Positions 55,509 to 64,000 of a DNA stretch of 64,000 nt are shown here, piece after piece. Origin of the DNA: Albifimbria verrucaria (Eukaryota; Ascomycota; Sordariomycetes; Hypocreales; Stachybotryaceae). Where the stretch lies: assembly GCA_020081605.1 (NCBI GenBank), contig JAHREC010000049.1, positions 3,596,001 through 3,660,000 on the forward strand, in the 5' to 3' direction. The position numbers and the translations under genes were made by a program. The notes under the pieces were generated by a model, which made no database searches, had not been told where the DNA came from, and was given only the letters and a program-made list of their open reading frames with translations. Numbering within the stretch: the stretch's first letter is position 1; every line of letters begins with the position of its first letter.

Positions 55509-58500
55509 ATGGCCTCCATCTTCCTGCTCACCCTTCTGGGGGCACCTCTCGTTGCCTCACAGATCCCTTGTCCTGACTCGTCCTTTGACTACTACGGCTG
55601 TGCACGCGTTGACTGGAAGTGCTTCTCCGGTCCTGTTCCACTTCCTGGCGGCTACCTCACCCCAGAGGCTTGCAAGACAGCTTGTGACGGACATCTCTTT
55701 GCCGCCGTCTTCCCAGAGTGAGTTTGCCCTCTTTCATGCAAACAGCACTAACCTTTGTAGTGGCTGCCGATGCGGAGATGATCCCAACTCGGTGACTCGC
55801 ATTGGCGAAAACCAGTGCAACTTTCCCTGCATGGGAGATGCAACTCTCGGCATCTGTGGAGGTATCTGCCCAGATCAGAGCTCTGCCATCGGCAACGTCT
55901 ACAGCAACTCTTCTTTTCCTTATGGTTCTGGTCCCGGTTCTGGTCCTGGCTCTGGCCCTGGCTCCGGCCCTGGTTCTCCTCTCCCACCAAGCCCTCCTCT
56001 GCCTCCTGTCATCAAGCCTGCACCTCAGCCGCCAACTGCCCCAGTCCTGGAGCCTCCGCAACTCACTGGAGCTTCGTCGTTGCCCGGAGTTTCTGCCCCC
56101 AGCGACTTTTCCGGGTTGCCACAGTCGTCTGGTCCTGGGTGGCCTTCTGCGAGTGACCTTTCGGGTCTGCCACAATCTTCTGGCGGGTGGCCTTCGAATC
56201 CCAGTGATCTCTCAGGATTGCCACAATCGTCTGCTGCATCTGCCGCGTCTGCCACATGGGCCTCAGCTCCTGACGGCAGCCTTCCTCAGTACACCGAGCC
56301 TCAACCTTGGCCCTCTGCCCCAGGTTGGCCCTCTGCGCCTGGTTGGCCAACAGCACCTGGCTGGCCTTCTGGTCCTGATGCTACCGCAGGTCTCCTCAAT
56401 CGTCTTTCGCGTCAAACGTCCCTGGCTGGCCTACATCTGGTCCACAAACATCCTTCGCCGTGCCTGGCTGGCCTTCTAGTTCTGGCGATTCGGCTGGCTC
56501 GTCTCTCATTGTCCCTAGCTGGCCATCAATGCCTGGGGATGCTTCGGGTTCACCAGTGGTGACGCAAACATCAATCATTGCCCCTGCAGGCCCTTGGTCG
56601 TCTGAGCAATCTTCCGCCTTGCCTCAGCCAAACGGCTCCAACCTTCCAGGCTGGCCTTCTGGCCCCGGCTGGCCTCAAGCAACAAACACTGCCTTTCCTC
56701 CAGGTTGGCCTGGTTCCGACTCTGGTTCTCCACAACCTTCAACTGGTCCTGGAAGTCCCAACTGGCCTTCGGGTCCCAACTGGCCTTCTGTTCCCGGCAG
56801 CCCCGGCTCTCAACCAAGCAATGCACCTCCCGGTTGGCCTTCTGCTCCTGGCAGTTCTGGCTGGCCTTCTGTCCCTGGGCAACCTGGTTCGCCTCTGCCG
56901 TCTTATGGCCCTGTATCTCCTGGCTGGCCTTCGGGTCCTGGCTCTGGATATCCCCAGCCTCCATCTGTTCCTGGCAGCCCTGGTTCTCAACCAAGCAACA
57001 TGCCTCCCAATTGGCCGTCTGTTCCTGGCGGTCCTGCCTGGCCTTCGGGTCCTGACTCTGGCTTCCCTCAACCTCCAACTGGTCCTGGCAGCCCAAGCAA
57101 TGCGCCTCCCAATTGGCCTTCTGCTCCTGGCGGCTCTGGCTCTCAACCAAGCAACATGCCTCCTGGCTGGCCATCTGTTCCCAACCAACCCGGTTCTCCA
57201 TTCACCAATCTGCCTCCCGGTTGGCCTTCTATCCCCGCTCAGCCCGGCTCTTACACCAACCCACCTGGCTGGCCATCGGCTTCTGGCCAAGTCTCCCAAG
57301 CTACCATCCTTCCTGGTTGGCCTTCTGCATCCGGCATCGATTCTGGCTCATTTCCAAGTACACTCGTGCCCGGTTGGCCCTCGGCTCCCAACCAACCCGG
57401 CTCTCCTTTCAGCAACCTGCCTCCTGGTTGGCCATCAGTCCCCAATCAGCCTGGGTCTCCATTCACTGTCCCTCCCGGCTGGCCTTCGATTTCTGGCCAA
57501 GGCTCTCAGCCCACAGGTACTCTTCCTCCCGTCACCCAATCTGGCTCCCTGCCCAATGGCCAATCTGGTCTGCCTCAATCCAGCAACTCAATCGTTTCCC
57601 TGGGTGGCCTTCTCCGGGGAGCAATTCTGGCTCTCAGTCTTGCGATCCTTCCAATTCTGGTTCACCAGGAAGCAACTCGGGCTCTCAGCCACCATGCGAC
57701 ACTTATGGTTCCGGCGCTTCGGTAGTTCCTGGTTGGCCTTCGGCATCTAGCTGGCCAGCACAATCTGGCGTCCCTGGGTGGCCTTCAGTATCTGTTCCCG
57801 GCTGGCCTTCTACGCCTGGCGATGGATCCAATCTGCCACCCTCACCTGCCACTCCTACTTGGCCTTATGGCTCACCAGCTCCCGGATCTCAAGGCCCTTT
57901 TTCTCAAGGACCTTGGTCTCAGAACCCTGGGTATCCAGGCTCACCAAATCCATCTGGACTTTCAGTGCCTTGTCCCGACTCCCTGGTGCTTCGGCATGGA
58001 CAGGACAACCCCTCTGCCGTCCCTTCTGCCCAAGCCCCACCTGGTCAAAATGGTCCTCTCCTACAGATGCCAACGGATCTCCTCTGCCTCCTGGGTCCAA
58101 TCCTTCACTCTCATCTGTCACGAGCACAGTCCGTGCTTGGACCACGGTGACACTTTCGGAACTTCATGCTGGTTCACCTACGTCGACATCCGGCAACGCT
58201 CCAGCCGTGGACCCTACTCCAGTTTGGACTTCAGGCTCTGTGCCAGGTGCTTCTCAAGGCCAAGTTGTTTCTTCGGTTGACGCATGGTCCCAATCTCAAA
58301 CTTTTGTAGGTGCCACTCCAAGCTGGAACCCTACTCCTTTGTCCGGACTTCCAGGTCAGCCTCCTGTCATCCCAGGTCAATCTGCCATCCCAGGTCAGCC
58401 TAGCATTCCCGGGCAGTCTGGTATTCCCGGGCAGTCTTATCCTGTTCCCAACCTGCCTCAGACATCTGGCAATGCCTGGCCTCAGCCCTCTCAAGCTGGA

Positions 58501-59119
58501 CAAGCCCCTTCGGCAACGTGCGAATGTGACAACGCATCTCAGTCACAGCTTGACAATCCTCCTGGTTGGAGTTCAATGCCTGGAGTCTCCTTTTCTGAAG
58601 CACCTCCCACTCCTTCGTTGTCCCTTGGTGACAACTCGCCTCCAGCGACACCTGGTCAGCCTTGGTACACGGCTGGTTGGCCCTCGCAGGGTTCTCAAGT
58701 TCCTCAAATTCCACCAGTGTCTCCAGGAAACCCAAATGGACCAAATCCCGGATCGAACCCTGGATCGAATCCTCAGAATCCAGCACCTCAAGTCCCTGGG
58801 TCTCCCGGCTCTACACCTCAGGATCCTGCACAAATTCCTGGCGCTGGATCCCCGGCTTCCTGACGGGACTGGCCCACAAATCCCCGGCGCCCCACCCTCC
58901 TACACAAACGTCCCAGGCTCACCAGAGCATCGGGCTTCTGTTCAACCCGCCGACCCAGAGGCCGGCACAAACACAACTCTCAGCGGCATTCCTGGCTTCA
59001 CCAACAAGCCTGAAGCCGAGTCTCCAGTCCCTTCGCGTGTGGCAGGGTCTGCAAGAATCATTGTTCCCAGCCTTGCGGCATCTCTCGGTATTGTATTGGT
59101 TGCACTTGTCGTCATGTAA
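55509..59119 (+). CDS. WSC-domain, GWPS-repeat, GPI-anchored wall protein
   Basis: Signal peptide (MASIFLLTLLGAPLVASQ), then one WSC-type domain: DYYGCARVDWKCFSG, GYLTPEACKTACDGHLFAA, a 43-bp intron (55718-55760), DGCRCGDDPNSVTRIGENQC and NFPCMGDATLGICGG. A PGSG repeat follows, then hundreds of residues of GWPSxPGxPGS-type repeats with the Trp-Pro-Ser core repeated dozens of times, and a QPSIPGQSGIPGQ block. The C-terminus GSARIIVPSLAASLGIVLVA LVVM is a GPI signal. Frame breaks near 56380, 56570, 57600, 57960 and 58865 are one-base. Intact length would be about 1190 residues. WSC domains bind wall carbohydrate; the Trp-rich stalk is unusual. Function (adhesin, sensor or structural) is inferred. 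Confidence 0.8.
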
Positions 59120-59401
59120 TGGTGGATCTGGTGGTGTTCCGCATGTTAGTGGCTTTGCTTTGGCAATTTTGGAGGTGAGACTGTACGTGTAGATGCATCT
59201 AAAAAAAAAAAAAGCACTCAATTCATATCAATCATCAAGATTTTATTCTGTTGTACCTGTCTTTCGTTTGTGATTCTGACTTTCCTCGTTTAATTGTTTG
59301 ACCTAGAGTCCTGCATGACCACTTCAGGGTAGGTGCGTTGCCGCGGGGTAGCTTACATCCTCCGCTCGCAACGCATCTCCTCCTTGCAACTCAACAGCAA
59401 G

Positions 59402-60483
59402 ATGCAGTCCGGAATCTCAGGTACGTCTTTAGCCCGGCTGACGAAACGCGCTGACAGACGTAGCTTCGCAGGAGCTGCAGGAGCAGTTCACGTCGCTGCT
59501 GTCCAGCACGTCGACGTTTGGCCTCCTGGCCAAGATTGAGCGCGAGACGCTCGTCCCGGTGACCACCCTCCCTCCACGTCGTCGTCATTCAGCGAGAACC
59601 TGTCGAGCCTTCTCCCGCATATCAAGCCCGATGTCGCCCTCTACATCATCCTGCGCCGGTACGAAGATGCGCCCCAGCTGGTGGCGTTGACCTATGTCCC
59701 CGACGCGGCGCCGGTCCGCCAAAAGATGCTGTTTGCCTCTACTCGGTTGACGCTGGTGCGAGAGCTGGGCTCCGAGCACTTCCGAGAGACAATCTTTGCG
59801 ACCACACCGGAGGAATTGACCGACAGCGGTTTCAAGAAGCACGATGCCCACACCAAGATTGACGCGCCATTGACCGAGGAGGAACGCACTCTGGGAGAGG
59901 TCAAGCGTGCCGAGCAGGCGGCGGGAGCCGGCACGGGAACCCGGGAGATTCACCTGAGCAAGAGTCTAAAGATGCCAGTTGCCGAGGATGCCATTGCGGC
60001 GATGAAGGAGGTTGGCGAAGCATCGGGACGATCCGTAGTCATGCTGGTAAGACGCTCGGCTTGTTTATGATCACGGTCTAACGGTTTAGAAAATCAATCC
60101 CGACAAGGAATCCGTCGAGCTCGTGCCCGAGTCACCAACCCCAGCTCAATCAGCGAGCTCTCTCAGACAATCTCGTCCACCGAACCGCGATTCACCATCT
60201 ACCGCTACGTCCACACGCACGACGGAACCGAGCAGAGCCCGGTGCTCTTCTTCTACACCTGCCCGGCAAACACCGGCAACAAGTCCATCAAGAACAGGAT
60301 GCTGTACCCCTTATGAAGCGAGCGGTCTTAACCATTGCCGAGTCGGAGGCCGGTCTCAAGTTGGAGAAGAAGTTTGAGGTGGAGGATCCCAGCGAGATTA
60401 CCGAGCAGAGCGTGCTGGAGGACCTTCATCCCAAGGTGACGACACGACAGGGATTCAGCAGACCCAAGCGCCCGGGCCGGTAG
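59402..60483 (+). CDS. twf1: Twinfilin
   Basis: Actin-monomer-binding protein with two ADF-homology domains. MQSGIS, an intron (59421-59457), DVASQELQEQFTSLLSSTST, ERETLVPVTTLPP, VALYIILRRYEDAPQLVALT, VPDAAPVRQKMLFASTRLTL and LGSEHFRETIFATTPEEL. After a second intron (60047-60089) come KINPDKESVEL, RFTIYRYVHTHDGTEQSPVL, FFYTCPANTGNKSIKNRMLY and LEKKFEVEDPSEITEQSVL. The end is RQGFSRPKRPGR. One-base breaks near 59575, 60140 and 60310. It sequesters ADP-actin at cortical patches; family knowledge. Confidence 0.95.
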
Positions 60484-60603
60484 ATGATGGTGGAGCAGCG
60501 GCAGTAGACTTGAGCTAACAATCGCACGAATATATAGATAACTATCAGACCGCATTGCTGTTTATGCCTCTACGTAAAAAAACAAAAACAATCCGCTATG
60601 CAA

Positions 60604-61724
60604 CTACTCCTCGTACTTGCCCCCACAAACGAAATATTGCTCGATTCTAATTTGGATCTCAGGTACTCGTAGACGGTGAATGTGACGGCCTGACCCGGGG
60701 CAACCCGCATGATTCGAGGCGTGATGCCCTTGTAAAAGGCATGGAAGCCTTCTTGCCTGGGTGGTGTTAGACGAGAAACCATATTGGTAAGGGGATACTT
60801 ACTTGAACATGTCACCTGCGATGCGAGATATCCGCATCCAAGCAGTGGTTCCCGGCTCGGCTGGCGTTTTTGCAGACGAGTCTTGATTGTGTCGATGGGC
60901 GCGTTGCTCAGAGGTCCCATGGCACCGCTCACCAAACCAATGAGGGTCGTCTGCCAGCTGGGGAGCTGTCCGTTGGCGTACTGCGGTTGAGCCTGCTGCA
61001 ACCATTCCTTAAAGTAAGAGTATGCGGTGAAATTGACGGCCTGGTTGGTTCCCTGGCGCAGGGCAGTCAGCGACACGCCACGGTACAGCGCCGAGAAGCC
61101 CTCCTCGCGCACGACGGTGTAGAGGGCGTGGCCGGCGTTGCGATACTTGGGAACGTCCAGGGGTCGGCCATGGAGTGATGTTGGGCCTGCAGACGAATCT
61201 TGACGACCTCCATCGGGGTTACGACGGCAACGGCCTCTGTAACACCTGCGGCGAGACCGGCGAGAAAGGTCGCGCGACCCGAGACGGTCACGGCATCGGT
61301 GGCTGAGGGTGACGAACCGGCGAGCAGGGACTTGTAGGCCTCAAACGAGGTAAAGCGAATGGCCATCTTGGGGACGATGCCGGTGAGAACGGCGCCGAGG
61401 CCCTTGTACAAGGCCATGGGGTCTCCTTGCGGACAATCTCGACGCCGGTCTTGATGAAGCCGCGTTTCGGTGCGCCGGGCATGCGCGCACGCCGGGACAG
61501 CTGCATGCGAACCTTGATTGTGTCTGCGAGGTCAGCATCACCTTTCGCAAAAGGATCGCGGCAACTCACCTAGAGGGTGACAGGCGAGGGCCTCCATCAT
61601 TCCAGCACCACCTCCGGCTACCACATGTCAGCACAGAATAAAGTCAACAAGACAACAAAGACAAACCGATCAAGTTGACGGCCGGGGTGGGCTTTTTCCT
61701 GTTGCCATTGCCGTTTCCAGGCAT
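60604..61724 (-). CDS. sfc1: Mitochondrial succinate/fumarate carrier
   Basis: Three mitochondrial-carrier repeats with signature motifs HPLDTIKVRMQ, TPMEVVKIRLQAQ and APIDTIKTRLQK. MPGNGNGNRKKPTPAVNLI and GGGAGMMEALACHPLD start the protein; ALYKGLGAVLTGIVPKMAIR, FTSFEAYKSLLAG and LYRGVSLTALRQGTNQAVNF follow. The KMAIRFTSFE and QGTNQAVNFTAY contact sites match the Sfc1/Acr1 subgroup that exchanges cytosolic succinate for fumarate during growth on C2 compounds. Introns near 61618-61668, 61525-61568 and 60757-60804. Breaks near 61420, 61155, 60855 and 60620; the true end is probably FVGGKYEE. Confidence 0.9.
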
Positions 61725-62918
61725 TGTGTCGTGTGGTCAGCAGCTACAGCAGATTCACCAATTGAAGAATTATCAGTAGACAAAGAGTTCACAATGCACG
61801 AGGCGATGGATGGAACTGATTAAGAGTCACAGCCACGGGATAAGAAGCTACAGCCCGTGACTCGCCAGACGACGGCTCCTTGACATATGACTGTCCAGAT
61901 CTACCCCCATGCGCCGCTAAGCATAACGCCAATGCCATTGAGAGCCGGACGGCCGGGAAGCTCGGTTGTGCCAGGAGGCCCATTGCCTAGGTTCAGGTAT
62001 GACGCTTGGTCGGCTACGGGGTGGGCCAGAAGGTGGCAGGATGGAGTAGTCTTTACACGTGCCGGGGAAGAAGCACGCGGGGAATGGGCTGGGGGCGTTG
62101 GATTAAGAGTTATCCTCGGGCATGCGAATCGAGAACGAAGCGTTAAGCCGCGGCGTGGTGCTAGCTGGCCGTGGCTCTAGCTGGGTCGTGGGCAACTCAC
62201 ACGGAACATGGGGCGGTCCAATCAAGCATACCGGACGGGCGGAGGGGGACTCGTCCATCCCCCAGATGTGCTGGCCGGTGCCGAGACTCGGCGAGCCGGA
62301 ATGCGACGTGTGGGCCGAACGACAAGAACATTTATGATGTCAACATCACGCAGCGCTTGAGGCTTCAGGTCTTTTTGTTAAATGCTCGACGATCGACCTG
62401 TTGGGAGCACGACTTGTCGACGAGATGCCCATCCCGGTGACGTACTGATAACCGTGTTTTGCCGAAGCGATAAGTGAAGCTACCATGTGATTTTGCGGGG
62501 TGTAAAGGGTCTGTTTTAGGTCGGATTGAGCCGAGGTGTGGGGTGTTGGTTCCGACCCTACGATAACGAAACGATGTACAACCGGAGCACGATGCGGCTG
62601 AGCTGGGGGTTCTCTGGGGTCAAGAGGTTTGTTTGTGATGAGTGGTGCGCAGACTGGTGTAATTGATTTATTCGTGTGTTGTCATCTCATTTGCACAACC
62701 CACAGCACGGCAACGGCATATGCACCACAGCATCGTCTCTACAGCATCTACCACACATCACACAGCACATCGCATCAAACAGCACACACTTTAATCACTA
62801 ATTTCATTAACATAATTATATGCCAGGTCGAGGTCCGTTACCTACTGGCTTCTATGCCCAACTCCTTTTGCCAGGCACCAAGCCTAAACCCGACCAACCA
62901 AACCCGAACCTATGGTAT
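61725..62918. other. Intergenic region
   Basis: Promoter side of the carrier gene and 3' side of the WD40 gene. A CACA/CATC-rich stretch lies at about 62700-62790. No gene seen. Confidence 0.5.
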
Positions 62919-64000
62919 CTAACGCCGTTCCCAAACCGCAATCATAATCGTCATCATAATCAGGAAGGCGTCCCCTCTCTTCCATCGCCTCTCCTCGAAA
63001 CTGTACAGAAACACCTCACCGTCCTCGCTGCCGCTCGCCATGCGGCTGTCGCTCAGCCCCACGCACGTCACCGGGCCAGCGTGCCCCGTAAAGCTGCGCT
63101 CGCATTTTCCTGACCGCGGCTCCCAAATCTTCGTCATGGAGTCGTTAGCCCCGGTGACGACGCGGAGAGTGTCGCCAACCAAACCCCAAATGCCCTCGAC
63201 GTGACCAAACATGCTGCGGATGCAACGTCCGGTGGCCGTATCCCACAGCCGCACGGTGTTGTCCAGACCACCCGTAAGCATGTACAGCGGCGGCAGGGGG
63301 CGGTCAGGATCCGAGGCAAAACTTGGTCCGTACGCCAGACGGGCGTCGGCACTCTGATCAGGCGTGGGAACAGGCGTCGTGCTTCGTCCGCTGTGCACCG
63401 AGACCGCGTCCGCGTTGTCCAGACCCGGAACCTCATCAGGCTCAAAGTCGGGCGGCATCAGGAGCACCTGCTGCACCTGTCCGACGTGGCCCTGGAACGT
63501 CTTGATGCACTGCTTGGTGTCGAGGTCCCACATCTTGACGGTCAGATCGTCAGAGGCGGAGAAAACGGTGCGCGACGGTGAGTCGATGCGCACGTGGTTC
63601 ACCCAGTCGCTGTGGCCGCGTAGGGTAAAGGTTTGTTTGGTGTCGAAGCTAAAATTTTGACCGTCTTGTCGACGGAGCCCGAGGCTAGCGTGCACCCGTC
63701 AAAGTGCACCGACAGCACACCCTCGGTATGACACTGGAGCGTGCTGACGCACTCGCCGGTTTGCCAGTCCCAAATCTTGATGGTCTTGTCGAAACTGCCG
63801 CTGATGAGCTTGGAGCCATCAAATTGAAGAGTGCGGATGCCCAGCGTGTGCCCGCGGAGGGTTCGTAGCACCTCGCCAGTCTCGACGTTCCAAATCTTGA
63901 TGGTGGTGTCGTAAGAGCCGGTGGCGAGGATGTTGTGGTCGAACTGTAGACACGTGACGCCGTTCTCGTGACCCTTGAATGTTCGAATGTTGCATCGGCC
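62919..64000 (-). CDS. scon-2: WD40 part of a Met30/SCON-2-type F-box protein (partial)
   Basis: The 5' part lies beyond the window. Consecutive WD40 repeats: [130 protein letters not shown] and [20 protein letters not shown], then [14 protein letters not shown]. This order and the insertion between repeats five and six match the sulfur-metabolite repression F-box subunit (Met30, SCON-2, SconB) of an SCF ubiquitin ligase. One break near 63655. The F-box should lie to the right of 64000. Confidence 0.85.

Noticed and set aside
1..64000. tRNA, rRNA and CRISPR features
   Set aside because: I looked for cloverleaf-like boxes and regularly spaced repeats by eye and found none. A tRNAscan run would be decisive for tRNA genes.

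Overview
This is nuclear DNA of a filamentous ascomycete (Pezizomycotina), most likely a sordariomycete and possibly Hypocreales. The evidence is short GT-AG introns of about 37-60 bp with CTAAC/CTAAT-type branch sites, HET and Zn2Cys6 genes, GPI-anchored WSC and histidine-rich wall proteins, an NRPS-like reductase, and RIP-like decay of a duplicate. The order-level placement is inference. Many conserved genes carry one-base frame breaks, mostly at short homopolymers. They affect housekeeping genes (eS7, dynactin p62, twinfilin, Met30-type WD40) as much as accessory ones, so they look like assembly or sequencing indels rather than real pseudogenisation. Gene spans below are therefore given across these breaks.

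Layout. 0.6-9.6 kb: ordinary genes (histidine-rich GPI protein, MDR dehydrogenase, CofD/YvcK-like protein, small membrane protein, dual-specificity phosphatase, alanine-rich secreted protein). 10.8-15.6 kb: a 66-residue small secreted protein, an aldo-keto reductase (AKR) and a HET-ankyrin protein. 16.4-25.9 kb: a compact metabolic cluster in which an NRPS-like A-T-R enzyme is fused to a complete gluconokinase-like P-loop kinase. It is divergent from an MFS anion permease and followed by a Zn2Cys6 regulator and a second AKR. Palindromes of CGGAT/ATCCG type lie in the divergent promoter and in front of the first AKR.

26-45 kb: an accessory island of genes I do not recognise. It holds five members of a small-protein family with a C-terminal P-x-W-P-W module, in two structural classes (three with a conserved phase-1 intron, two intronless). 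A shared TCAGGTGA/TCACCTGA promoter box lies about 130-220 bp upstream of several of these genes and of unrelated orphans. The island also has a tandem zinc-knuckle gene with a decayed inverted partial copy, a 5.2-kb segment bounded by TA-CAGT...ACTG-TA inverted repeats that carries four orphan genes but no visible transposase, AT-rich satellites and Helitron-like 3' ends.

45-64 kb: a return to conserved genes (SnoaL-like, DUF924, EXPERA-like membrane protein, conserved fungal protein, dynactin p62, ribosomal eS7, a long WSC-GWPS repeat wall protein, twinfilin, succinate/fumarate carrier, and a Met30/SCON-2-type WD40 protein that runs off the right end). I saw no rRNA, tRNA or CRISPR features.
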